Part shown: piece by piece, positions 54,301-64,000 of the stretch | How positions within the stretch are numbered: position 1 is the first letter of the stretch | How the letters are laid out: each line of letters starts with the position of its first letter | Origin: Crambe crambe | Lineage: Eukaryota; Porifera; Demospongiae; Poecilosclerida; Crambeidae | Reading direction: 5' to 3' | Assembly (NCBI GenBank): GCA_963924555.1 | Contig: OZ004591.1 | Coordinates: 5,766,001-5,830,000, forward strand | DNA: 64,000 bases | Position numbers and translations under genes: made by a program | Notes under the pieces: generated by a model | The model's input: only the letters and a program-made list of their open reading frames with translations | Databases searched by the model: none | Told to the model about the DNA's origin: nothing

Positions 54301-54946
54301 CTCTACATGATAATAATAGCTACATGCCACTCCCACCTCATAGCTAGTGTAAATTGTGACTATTATCATGTTGTGCATAAACTAGCTTTTTATACATTTC
54401 TTTTATAGTGTATCAGTACTCCAGCAGGCTATGCAAAGAAGCTGATTATTAGCTAGCTATAATCTTTACTCTTTAGCCTCGAACCCAGCCTCCTTTTTCC
54501 TTCCCCCACAGAAAAGGAGGCTGGGGTTGAGGTTGAGGTTATTATTGTGCTTTAATATGCTCAATATTTTTTTCCATCCACAGAAGTAGCTTAGCTGAAG
54601 TACCACGCTATGCTCTGCTAAACATTTTAATTTTTGCATGCAGTGAACTGAATCAGTTAAGCTAAGCTAAAGCTTGTGTCACAAAAATAATGTGTCGACT
54701 TACTCTCCAATAGCTCAATCTTCTGATTAACCAGAAGCTGGTCAATCTGGGTGAGGTATTCCAGCCCAGCAGGAACTCCTGGTATAGCCTCCGGAGCAGG
54801 CATCAACAGCGGCTGACCTGTAATCCCATCATCCAGTTGAGTCGTGCCTTCACTATTGCTAACTATCTAAGCTTAGTCTGTACAATACGGCCAGGCCCTC
54901 GGGTGTTTCCCCGGATAGCTAGTTAGATACCTGGTTTTGAAGCCAT
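51317..54946 (-). CDS. PLSCR: Phospholipid scramblase copy B
   Basis: Eight exons, 54931-54946, 54704-54817, 53234-53311, 53092-53171, 52559-52780, 51900-52002, 51558-51616 and 51317-51361, join in phase to 238 residues. Scramblases move phospholipids between membrane leaflets in response to calcium, or act as palmitoylated membrane-bound signalling proteins. Visible: [23 protein letters not shown], the Cys-rich [20 protein letters not shown], the calcium-binding-type [12 protein letters not shown], then a single C-terminal membrane span ([17 protein letters not shown]). The long Pro-rich N-terminus of vertebrate PLSCR1 is absent; the protein starts [14 protein letters not shown]. The last exon ends in six Asn encoded by an (AAT)n run just before the stop. 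Confidence 0.9.
52040..52205 (+). repeat. Tandem repeat in scramblase B intron
   Basis: Three copies of a roughly 55-base unit, GGCTATACATACGTACACTA then CCCAGGTCAAAGGTCACTGA. AGGTCAAAGGTCA is a direct repeat of the nuclear-receptor half-site with one-base spacing (DR1). Confidence 0.8.
53325..53362 (+). repeat. G-rich run next to scramblase B exon 3 acceptor
   Basis: Nearly unbroken G. On the coding strand this is a poly-C tract ending about 14 bases before exon 3. Similar G runs lie at 51855-51880 and 56077-56097. Confidence 0.85.
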
Positions 54947-55011
54947 CGGATTATTTTTCACGGAACTGCAGTTGAAGGAGACTAACCCCGGATCGGATCC
55001 GCCCTCTCAGT

Positions 55012-55048
<37 letters not shown>
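55012..55048 (+). repeat. Poly-T run upstream of scramblase B
   Basis: About 36 T residues directly upstream of the B promoter motif; absent from the matching place in copy A (50740s). Could be the A-tail of an inserted short retroelement or simple expansion. Confidence 0.8.
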
Positions 55049-55052
<4 letters not shown>

Positions 55053-55368
55053 ATTTTAATAATGGAAACTGCGCATGCGTACAGAGTGATTAGGTGAAAG
55101 CCAGATTTCAGACTATGTCATGAAAATAAGTAAGAAACTAGAGATCAACAAAAGAGAATTGTGATGATAAGACCAAAAATCAGCCACTGATATCTCAAGC
55201 AATTGGTGAGAACTAGCTGCCATTGGTAAAGCTTCATATCTTTTGTAAGGTGTTTGATTTGTAGTGTTAGCTATATGTCTTAATTATGGATAAGAGTTAT
55301 CTATGATTCCTTATCATTATTATCTTCATCAACTTCAATAAGGGATTATCCTTGGTGCAAGTTTCTAC

Positions 55369-55522
55369 TAGCCTCATTCCCAGGCCTTCCTCTCCCACTT
55401 GTAGTCTCACACAAAAGAAAAAGGTAAAGTATCATGCAGTACTTTCTCAGTACTTTACCTTTTTCCTCAATACTTTACCTTTTTCTTCGGTGAGAGACAA
55501 GGAAGGCCTGGGAATGAGGCTG
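55369..55522. mobile_element. 154-base MITE, TAGCCTCATTCCC ends
   Basis: The arms TAGCCTCATTCCCAGGCC and GGCCTGGGAATGAGGCT pair. The flanks are AGTTTCTAC (55360-55368) and AAGTTCTAC (55523-55531), a 9-base duplication with slight divergence. The inner part holds repeated TACTTTACCTTTTTC. Confidence 0.7.
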
Positions 55523-55744
55523 AAGTTCTACCTGCCATCAGTGAAGCCACTATTACATTCACCACTCTTATTAACATTCACCACGCACAACCAACAGAGA
55601 CCTTGAATGCAAACTGTACATACATATATTCAATATTGGTAAAAAGAATGATTTTCACAGCACCTTTAAAATTAAAACAATAGCTAATGATTAGCTAATA
55701 CTAACAACAACAAAAAATGTGTGTCAGTTACAGTTCCATTTAGT

Positions 55745-58700
55745 CTAATTATTATTATTATCACTATCCTCGAAAAACATGAAATCCTGAAGAAAAGACA
55801 AAAGATCAAAACTGCTAGCCTTAATAGTGGGTACTGATCATCATGAATATAAGCTACAATACATTGTTCTTGATAGTTCCACAGACCATGCATTACAGTC
55901 TATAATTTGGACCCAAGACTTGCCTCATTTGACTGATATCACTGAAGTATTATTATACTTACGATGAGAAAGAGTGCTCCAAGCAGAGTGGCCTTCACTT
56001 TGACGTCAAGGTCCATAGGAACTATAATTATGAAGATGAGGGAGAAAAGATTAGCACATCACCTTAATTACATGGGGGGGGGGGGGGGGGGGGGGGAAGA
56101 ATTTCTATGAAAAAAAATTTTTTGCCTGACCATGCCCACTTTTGCCTAACCACACCTTTTTTTATCAAACCTTATGGCATCATAACCTCATGTCTAGGGG
56201 TGTTAATAGACACATATCTTATAGAAATTGGGGGAGGGGGTGGGAGGGAAGCTCCCCCTTGCCTTCCCCCCACCCACCCACCCCCTCCTGCTTACATTGT
56301 ATTCCAAAGTTGTCAGCATCAGTGAAGTACTCCTTTGCCAGTCCAGACCACTGCTTAGTGATTTTACCAACTTCCTGAGTGCCATCAGCTGATAAGACCT
56401 ACAATTCCATTGAATACAGGTTAACACTAGCTGGCCAATGGGCTGAACAAAAGTGTTTAAAGTAACTGGCTACACATACACTAAATATAGATAGAGGCAA
56501 GCAAAGACTTGAATATATGACGTGAAGGGTCAGAATACAATGGTGTAGCCTCCTATGCATGTCCTGAAAAATTGGATATCTCTGTGGATGTTCAATTGGC
56601 CCCCATCTACCAAATAACCTCTATTCTGACCCTTCTATATTGCAAAATAAGTATTTCATATACCACTTATGTACTAGGGAAATGCAAGCATTGTGGGGTG
56701 AGCATGCATGCTCAGTTTGTCACAGAAATAAATTACACTCTTATTATAGGGGTAGCAGATTGTGGGAGGGTATGAACTCTTATATTAGAGATCCAGTTCA
56801 ATGATATCCAGAGGTCCCTGCTTATAGATTCTTAGATGTGTACTTACATTGAAGTTCACATCCCAACACTTGCATGTACAGAATGGACCCTTGATCTTGA
56901 GAACGGTATCTCCGTCAGCATTTGTAATGGAGAACTGTGGATATATGAAAGTGCAGTCTTGTTTGACCCAGCCGATGGTGGTCCCAGGTGGAGATTGGAC
57001 TTCCATTTCTTGCAGGCAGCAGAAGAAAAGGCAGTTGTCACAGCGGAGAGGCCGCACTAGATGAATCACCTGCAAATATCAGGACTTTAACGATCATGCC
57101 CATGATGGAGATGAGGCATAGCTAACTTCTCTGATGTTCTATAGCTAATAAGTTCGAGTCCTACAGTGATCAATGCATGCATGGGATACAGGTGATTTTT
57201 AATGACTTTCATGACCGAGGGTAACACATGGACACATGGTAATTTTTAATGACTTTCATGACTGGGGGCAACACATGGACAGTAGCTACTTATTCATTGA
57301 TGTGCTGGTTAGTTCAGTTCTACCAAAAAGATAAAGGGTCTGTTACACTAATATATATGAAAGTGATATAGCGATTTCCAAAGTAGAAACCATATGCATA
57401 CTAGATATGTTTTTCTTTTTTACCATGCCAATGGCAGCCATTTTGTTGCACAATCTCCATAGCACTATAATGGCCACTGTAAGGTGTTCATTGACATGCT
57501 AAAAGGATTCAGCCTCAGTATTAGCTAGCAAGGTATGGACTCACTTCTTTCTGAGTATTGTCCATTATGGTCATCTCAAATGGTCTATCTTCATCACAAC
57601 ACTGACGGATTATGCACTCAGATTCTATTCAAAAGATGACTATAACCATGAAATTAAAACTTTTAGTAGACTCACCCTCCTTTGCAAAGTATACTTGCTG
57701 TCCCAGGGTGTTACGGACAGCATATTGGTTCTTCGTCTCAAAACCAGTCATCACTAAATTGATGTTCAAGATGTATTGCTAAGGTTTACATAATTGTCGC
57801 TGTGTTATTACACATTATTATCTTATTTTATCACCTGTTCATCTATACTGGTTGTTAACAAATTCTCTTGCAGCAGTGACTGGATGAGATTATGCTTACA
57901 CAAATAACACTACCAGACGCCCCCTAGACCTTGGGGCCTGCCCAGAAGCAAGTCTATAGCAATTGTAGCATTAGCCTCGTCCCCAGGCTCTTGCACGTCC
58001 CCAGGCTCTTGCACGTACATGGAAGCTTAGGGGGGAGGAGAAGAAAGAGAGCCTGGTACACACTGACTGCGCATGCTCAGGTTTTTCACAGAAATCTGTG
58101 AATGTATTCTTCCGTAATTCTTCGGTTCATTCTACGTACAAATAAAATTGAAATGATGATATTTATTAGTCTAGTGTTCCTAGTGCTAGTAGCAGTGCTA
58201 GTTTTCAAGAAGACAGACTTGGAAGGTTAGGATTTAGCGATCTCTCTTTGAAGGATGAGCAGCATCTGTCTATCAGAGCCGTAAACAGCGTATTCCTATG
58301 TTTTGAAATCCTCCCTTTTGTGATGAACACCAGTATAACCAACTTGACGCTTCCAAGAGCTGTGCTGTACCAGGCTCTCTTTCTTCCATGCGTGTGCCAG
58401 AGCCTGAGGACAAGGCTACTGTAGCATTATAATCCCTCAAATGCCTAGTGAAAAAATTTGAGGGGCAACTACAAACCAGTACATGTATGTGGAATTCTAT
58501 GATAGTCTCATTATGAAAGCTAGCTGATTCCTAGGGGGGCAAGCCATCATTCAGAGGGGGCAGAAGCCCCCCCCCTCGCCCCCTTGAAATAAACCCTGGC
58601 TATCACAATCAAAATTATTGCACACAATCAAGATAAGGCTATTCATCTAGTCTTGTGAACCAGACCCTACGCACGAAAAAGTGGAAGGGTCTGAGTATGC

Positions 58701-60065
58701 TATACCAGTTTTGTTGCATTCCCCAAGAATTTGAATGATAATACTTTGCATGTTGCATTCCCCAGGGATTTACTTTGCATGTATTGAATCACGTGTTCAT
58801 GTAAAATGTGACTGGCTTTGCAAATCATTTTCCCATAGTCACAGGATCTGGGAGTTGAACTATGATATCAGGTCAGCAATAGCAAAGGTAGCAGCTTCAC
58901 CTGATTTACCGCCTGAAGAGAGAGCAAGAAGAGAGCACCTTGTGCTCAAGTTATTACTAATGATATTCATAGATTTGTGGACATGTAATTAAATTCCTTT
59001 GCAACAAAATTGGTACAGTGTAACCTCGTTATCCATTATCCACACCTCCTTTATCCAGAAGCATGTGTAACATTATTTTTTGAGAGTGCTTTGCACAGGC
59101 ACATAGCAACTGCATAACAACAGGCTGCACTGTTCTAAGCTAGCTATGAAAAAATTCTAAACACCCAACATAACCACAACACTATTACTATTTTACTTAT
59201 CTGGACTAAGTCACTTATCCAGAAGCCTGGAAAAAAAAAAGCTTGGACAAAGGTGTCCAGATAACTGAGGTTCGACTGTATAGCATACTCACCAGACCCT
59301 TCTGCTTTTTCGTGTGTAGGGTCTGGTTCGTGACCTCAATATACGCACATAACAGTGTAGTATGATTTACTCTACACTAACTTATTACATATTTAGTATG
59401 CTGTAATGCATACAACATGTTGTAATTGTACAGCAAGTGTCCATGCAAACCATGTAACTAGACATTGACAAAGTTGGTTCCTTGTTTCTCATCAGCAATT
59501 TCAGTGAGAGAGGTGATTTAAAAATATTGCTACCATAAGGCCAGTGTTAATGATATTCATGTTTCTGGTCAACCGCCCGCATTGAAAAAATTCTCCAGAA
59601 GCCATTATTGCATTAATTATACAGCTACTCAGCTGAGCAGCTGCAGGCATTGATAATGGTATATGGATAATAACTACCGCCCGCCCGCGCATGGTTGTGA
59701 GGAAAAATCCTGATCAGAAACATGAATGTCATTAATTCATGAAAATTTTGCACTAAGGACTGTTGGTTCGAGGGAGGTGAAAACAAACGAGAATCATTTA
59801 GCTAACTGGTTGACTTACTCTCCAATAGCTCAATCTTCTGATTTACCAGAAGCTGATCAATCTGGGAGAGGTATTCTAATCCAGGAGGAATTCCTGGCAC
59901 AGCCTCTGGAGCAGGCATCAGCAGTGGCTGATAATCACCTGCAGTAAGAGCCATACCATCATGCACAACTTGTTGTAGGTAGCTACTATCTAAGTTTCAC
60001 ACAACACAGCCCGACCCTCGGGAAGGATTTTGGGCAGCTAGATAGATACCTGGTTTCGAAGCCAT
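55745..60065 (-). CDS. PLSCR: Phospholipid scramblase copy C
   Basis: Eight exons, 60050-60065, 59819-59938, 57676-57753, 57545-57624, 56848-57069, 56296-56398, 55963-56021 and 55745-55786, give 239 residues in phase. Near-identical to copy B through exons 3-7, with the same Cys-rich segment, [12 protein letters not shown] motif and C-terminal span. Exon 2 is more diverged and two codons longer ([23 protein letters not shown]), suggesting it has a different history from B's exon 2 or that exons 3-7 have been converted. The tail is DSDNNNN, again from an AAT repeat. The roughly 2-kb intron 2 holds three transposons (57973-58419, 58648-59336 with a nested insertion, and 59548-59728). Confidence 0.9.
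57973..58419. mobile_element. 447-base MITE with exact 9-base duplication
   Basis: The left end AGCCTCGTCCCCAGGCTCT and right end AGAGCCTGAGGACAAGGCT are inverted repeats, with a further match of GAGAGCCTGGTAC to GTACCAGGCTCTC. TGTAGCATT flanks it at 57964-57972 and 58420-58428. It lies in scramblase C intron 2. Confidence 0.82.
58648..59336. mobile_element. Inverted-repeat element carrying a nested insertion
   Basis: GTGAACCAGACCCTACGCAC and GGAAGGGTCTGAGTATGCTA at the left pair with TAGCATACTCACCAGACCCT and GTGTAGGGTCTGGTTCGTGA at the right. Inside sits a separate element at 59016-59278. Confidence 0.7.
59016..59278. mobile_element. pogo/Tigger-like MITE nested in a larger element
   Basis: The ends CAGTGTAACCTCGTTATCC and GATAACTGAGGTTCGACTG are inverted repeats of the typical CAGTcgAACCTC...TTATC form, flanked by TA on each side. 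263 bases, no transposase. Confidence 0.75.
59548..59728. mobile_element. GGCC-ended (Harbinger-like) MITE, short form
   Basis: GGCCAGTGTTAATGATATTC follows TAA. ATTCATGTTTCTGGTC pairs with GATCAGAAACATGAATG. Next to the arms are ACCGCCCGC words, as in the element at 38480-38974. The right outer end is degraded. Confidence 0.6.
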
Positions 60066-61210
60066 CGGATTAGTTTTCTGTAAACTTCAGGACTCAGGTT
60101 TTCAGGTTGGTTGACAAAATTTGCCAACAGTGCAGAATTAAATTCGTGCTCACTAAATTTAAGGGTGGTAACAATGTGGTCACAAAAGAATGTAATTACT
60201 AACCATAAATTTCCAGTGTGATACATAGAGTTTCAATGGGACTATATGAAATGCATTGTTTCTCTGGAATGAAGTATAGCACTGGGCCTAAAATTTGCAT
60301 ACAGATATTATCTGAATAGATGAACAAATTCACATTTGGATTTATCGATACCTATTCTAGAACTTCATTTAGCAAGCCATGTAGTCACCACTAATGTTGC
60401 CATAGGAATAAATTAAAAGATATCAACAAAAGCTGACGTAATTTTGTAAAGGATAGTAATAAGAGATGGCTGACCAAAAATCGGCTACTGAACTCAAGTA
60501 TTTGGTGAGAAATAGTTTTTTATGAGAGTGATGAAGCTTCATATCTTGGGTAGGAATTGTCCTTTCTCCTTCATATTTGGTATGTGTGGTAGTGTTATAG
60601 TGTGTCTTAGTCATGTGGAGTTTCAAGTCCTTAGCATTAGTAGCTTTGGAGATTGGCTTCCTTAGCAACCATGTGTGGGTGGTATGTCTGACCACCCTTA
60701 AGACCATTGCATTTGTATGACTTGAATTTATTTTGGCACATGCGCAAATTCTACTGGTCAACCAAGGTTTTCAGGTTCAAGCGAGCAGAATATTGTCATA
60801 CAAATGCAATGGTCTTAATTTTAGCGAGCACAAATTTAATTGTGCACTGTCGGCAAATTTGTGTAGCTAACCTGCGCAGTTTGCACTCAATTAGCTACAG
60901 GGCCATGCCAGGGCCTAGGGGTTTTCACGTAGCCCACCCTACAGTGGATGGCATCATCTGCCTCAGTTCTTTTTATCAATATTTGTTGTGACCCTTACCA
61001 TTCGGCTACACCCTTGGTCCATGGTGCATGCACCTGTATGTACGTGTACGTGATATGTGTGTAGGGCGAGCGCACATGCTCAGTTTACCCAAGGAAAAGA
61101 AATGGGGCTCGCCCTAATCATTATAATTATTATAATAAACAACGAATTTCTTAAAAAGAACAGTAAAACAGTTAGACATGAAAGTTATGATTTTCACTCC
61201 ATTCTAGGGA
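60066..61210. other. Gap between scramblases C and D
   Basis: Promoter side of C and 3' side of D. Contains an inverted-repeat element with perfect 24-base arms at 60698-60721 and 60795-60818 (TTAAGACCATTGCATTTGTA...) and a GGGCGAGC/GCTCGCCC hairpin near 61063-61115. No gene seen. Confidence 0.55.
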
Positions 61211-63186
61211 CTAGTTACCACTTCTATTATTATTACCATTATCTTCGAAAAACATGAAGTCCTGAGGAAAAGAAACAAAACAAGATTGGGTAAAGTTAAA
61301 ACTCAGTACATAGTCAAATGATCAACACGAATACAAGCCACACAGCTACCACATGCAAATCATTTGTTTCTCCACCTAATCTGTAATTAACCGTAACATT
61401 ACTTGGACCCAAGACTAGCAATAGTATGCTTATTTGACTGATATCATTTACAATCAGAAAAAGTGCTCCAAGCAGAGTGGCCTTCACTTTGACATCAAGG
61501 TCCATGGGAACTATGAAGATGAGAGAGAAAAGATGTTACATAACAATGATAACATGATAATTATGACCCACTTACATTGTATTCCAAAGTTATCAGCATC
61601 AGTGAAGTACTCTTTGACCAGCCCAGACCACTGCTTAGTGATTTTACCAACTTCTTGAGTGCCATCGGCTGAAAGGACCTACACACACAATACATAAGCC
61701 ACACCCTCTAACAACTGCATTGTATAATGACAACCTCTCCACAAAGAACTAAAGGCTAGTACCATTCACACTCAATACATGTGCAAATAACTCACTTGAA
61801 AGTTGATGTCCCAGCACTTGCACTGACAGAATGGACCTTTGATCTTGAGAATAGTGTTGCCGTCGGCATCCTGGATGGAGAACCAAGGGAAGATGAACGT
61901 GCAGTCTTGTTTGATCCAGCCAATGGTGTTCCCAGGTGGAGATTGGACTTCAACTTCTTGAAGGCAGCAGAAGCAACACCAGGCAGCACAGCGGCATGGT
62001 CGAATCAGACGAATCACCTTATTACAGGGAACATCATTATTATAATAATATAGAAGGGCAGTAAGCAACTCTGTAGTATCACTGTGTGCATTTAAAAAAA
62101 AAACAACCATGCAGTTAAAAATATGAACTAGAAAATGGAGCACAGAAAACAATGCTATACAAAGATTCAGGATACTGAGAGCACACACAAACGTCTAGAC
62201 AAAGCACCAAAAGTGACCCCTAATGCTTATTCTTTCAAGAGAGAACATCTCAAAAAAATGGCTGATCTCACATTAGTGTTCTCTACATAAGCTCTGCAAT
62301 GAGGCTATCCCTCAAATCAAGAAGTTTGCAATGAGGCTGCCCCTCCAATCAAGAGGTTTGTAATGAGGCTGCCCCTCCAATCAAGAGGTTTGCAATGAGG
62401 CTGCCCCTCCAATTAAAAGAAACGTGTCACATGGTGATGTTAGATCACATGGCAGGAGGGTGCTTTGAACCTAGTCTCGCGCGCCAGACGTATTTTTTGC
62501 GAGGAGGGGAAGGGAAAAATATACGTCTGGTAACAATCGCCAGGTTTCCGTTCTTTCAAAGAATGTGCATCACGTGACTCGTGGGATAATAATTTACCAC
62601 ATGTGCGTGCGCATACAATTAAAAATCAATCTATAGCTAATAAAGCTAGCTGAGATCATAAAAGCTAGCTGAGATCATAGATATATGAGCCGTACTCAGG
62701 CGTAGCATGGCCGACTCAAGCGCCAAGAAAGGTCTTGCAGTCCAACTAGTATACAGCTAGCTATTCTGACCTACCTGTTGGAAGACACACAATGCTTCCC
62801 GAAACAAAGCTCTAAATCTTGCTTGCTTGATAGCCCAACTTGTTGGCAGCAGCAGAGGTTGCTGTACTGACAGAACTCTCCGAGTAGAGACACTCGCAGC
62901 TAGCTAGCCATGGCAGGCCAGATAATTGCTTATGAACCACACGCACGCGCGCGTTATTGAATTTTTTGTGGTGGCGACAACATTCTGTCGTATGTCAAGA
63001 AAACCTGGCAATTGTTACCAGACGTACTTTTTTTTTTTTCCCCTCCCCCGCAAAAAAAAAAAAAGAAGTGCGGCTGGCTAGCGAGACTACTTTGAACCTT
63101 ACGTACTTCCTTCTGTGTATTGTCCAAGATGTTCATTTCAAAAGGCCGAATTCCTCCACAGCATTGTCGGACTAAACAGCCAGAAG
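61211..63186 (-). CDS. PLSCR: Phospholipid scramblase copy D (5' end beyond window)
   Basis: The five downstream exons are present: 63107-63186, 61796-62017, 61576-61678, 61452-61510 and 61211-61261, equivalent to exons 4-8 of B and C, with the same phases. Exons 1-3 are not found in the remaining 814 bases, so they should lie past 64000. It is the most diverged copy: exon 5 reads [20 protein letters not shown] and SIQDADGN, and exon 4 [29 protein letters not shown] is conserved. The tail is [10 protein letters not shown], where a change in the stop codon region extends the AAT-encoded Asn run by three residues. Intron 4 carries a 618-base MITE and a tandem repeat. Confidence 0.85.
62292..62415 (+). 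repeat. Tandem repeat in scramblase D intron
   Basis: About four copies of a roughly 36-base unit, GCAATGAGGCTGCCCCTCCA followed by ATCAAGAGGTTT. Confidence 0.85.
62472..63089. mobile_element. 618-base MITE with exact 9-base duplication
   Basis: The left end TAGTCTCGCGCGCCAG and inner ACGTCTGGTAACAATCGCCA pair with the right inner TGGCAATTGTTACCAGACGT and outer GCTAGCGAGACTA. CTTTGAACC flanks it at 62463-62471 and 63090-63098. It lies 17 bases from the exon 4 donor of scramblase D. Confidence 0.85.
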
Positions 63187-64000
63187 CTGCAGGTAAGAAG
63201 AAAGAAAAAAAAAGATGGACTAGCCAGTGAAAGATTTCCCTTATTATTATTACAGTGAGTAGAATCCCTATAATTAATGAGGACTCCCTAGCTCCTAGGA
63301 AAGAATAGCTTGATCCCGAAGTGAGGTAACTTCAGTTTTACCCTGCCTTCATGGACAACTATTAAGATTATAGTCTCACTTTAACTTTATTTCCATACTA
63401 ACCACGAAGAAATAATTAAAAAAAATTTTTTTTGGGGAAAGTAAGATTTTACTCACCCACCACCTTAATTGAGACTAATATGAGACACTTATATTAATTA
63501 CTCTCCTAAAGTGCCCACATTCCACAGTAATTGCTCATTTCTCCCTGCTCACCCCTAATGCAGCAATGAGCCCCACCCATAAGTGCAAAAGGGATTAGTC
63601 ATGTGAGGCCTAGAACTTCAATAACATGATCTGACAATGTTCTAAGCTGCATACAGCAGTTTATCAGAGAGCTTGCTACTAGAAAACTGGAACTGGCACG
63701 TGCAGTATTTGAATTTTGAAATGGAATTGGGCTACATGTGCAAGTAGGTCAGGCTGCTAAACCCACGTGACCCGACAGTTTTTATAGGTGTGGTTTATCT
63801 GGATATTGATCAAATTTACAGACTACAGGTCAACGGTTATTAGCTTGCGGGCCACAGGCATAGAAAACTCATTATCAACTCATTGAAGAACATGGTTGAA
63901 ATGTACACGCACACTTGAAGTCATATATGTGTGTGCAGCTAGTGTAGTAGTTCCAGTGTACATTATAGTTCCAGTGTTGAGGGTCTACACTATATAGTTC
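63187..64000. other. Right edge, probable intron of scramblase D
   Basis: No exon match to scramblase exons 1-3 and no other gene seen. A/T-rich. Confidence 0.5.

Noticed and set aside
56077..56325. Candidate small protein rich in Gly/Pro near the G-runs
   Set aside because: Low-complexity intron sequence between scramblase C exons 6 and 7.

Overview
The window is eukaryotic and animal-like. It holds intron-rich genes with GT-AG splice sites, no operons, and dense small inverted-repeat transposons and microsatellites. The conserved genes (HYKK, PCCA, COG3, RBMX2, phospholipid scramblases) are animal-type. Most introns are short, the non-coding DNA is A/T-rich and full of TAGCTAGC-like words, and the receptors resemble no vertebrate family closely. 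I infer an early-branching marine invertebrate, most likely a sponge (demosponge). That is inference; no rRNA or mitochondrial marker is present.

Layout. 1-2498: non-coding, with one inverted-repeat element. 2499-3768 (+): hydroxylysine kinase, 2 exons. 3870-12472 (+): propionyl-CoA carboxylase alpha, 20 exons, beginning only 101 bases after the previous stop codon. 13293-14981 (-): an intronless gene with a DRE-TIM metallolyase-like barrel and a C-terminal EF-hand. 15584-26877 (-): COG3, 21 exons. 27058-47358 (+): RBMX2, 6 exons, sharing a 180-base divergent promoter with COG3. RBMX2 intron 4 is about 18.9 kb and holds three intronless seven-transmembrane receptor genes on the opposite strand: one diverged copy and two near-identical copies in a 3.2-3.7 kb tandem duplication, one of which has a frameshift. 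47973-64000 (-): a tandem array of four phospholipid scramblase genes. Copy A is broken by a frameshift and an LTR-element fragment, B and C look intact, and D runs off the right edge.

Function. HYKK, PCCA and the DRE-TIM protein are small-molecule metabolic genes lying side by side. COG3 (Golgi tethering) and RBMX2 (spliceosome) are a divergent housekeeping pair. The receptor and scramblase clusters are locally expanding membrane-protein families. All exon joins in PCCA, COG3, RBMX2 and scramblases B and C keep the reading frame and give products of 719, 796, 311, 238 and 239 residues.

Mobile DNA. A family of inverted-repeat elements ending in TAGYCTCG carries 9-base target duplications at six or more sites, which fits non-autonomous Mutator-like elements. 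A second family has GGCC ends and a TAA duplication (Harbinger-like); one insertion has a perfect empty site in the duplicated receptor unit. A third has CAGTGGAACC-type ends flanked by TA (pogo/Tigger-like).
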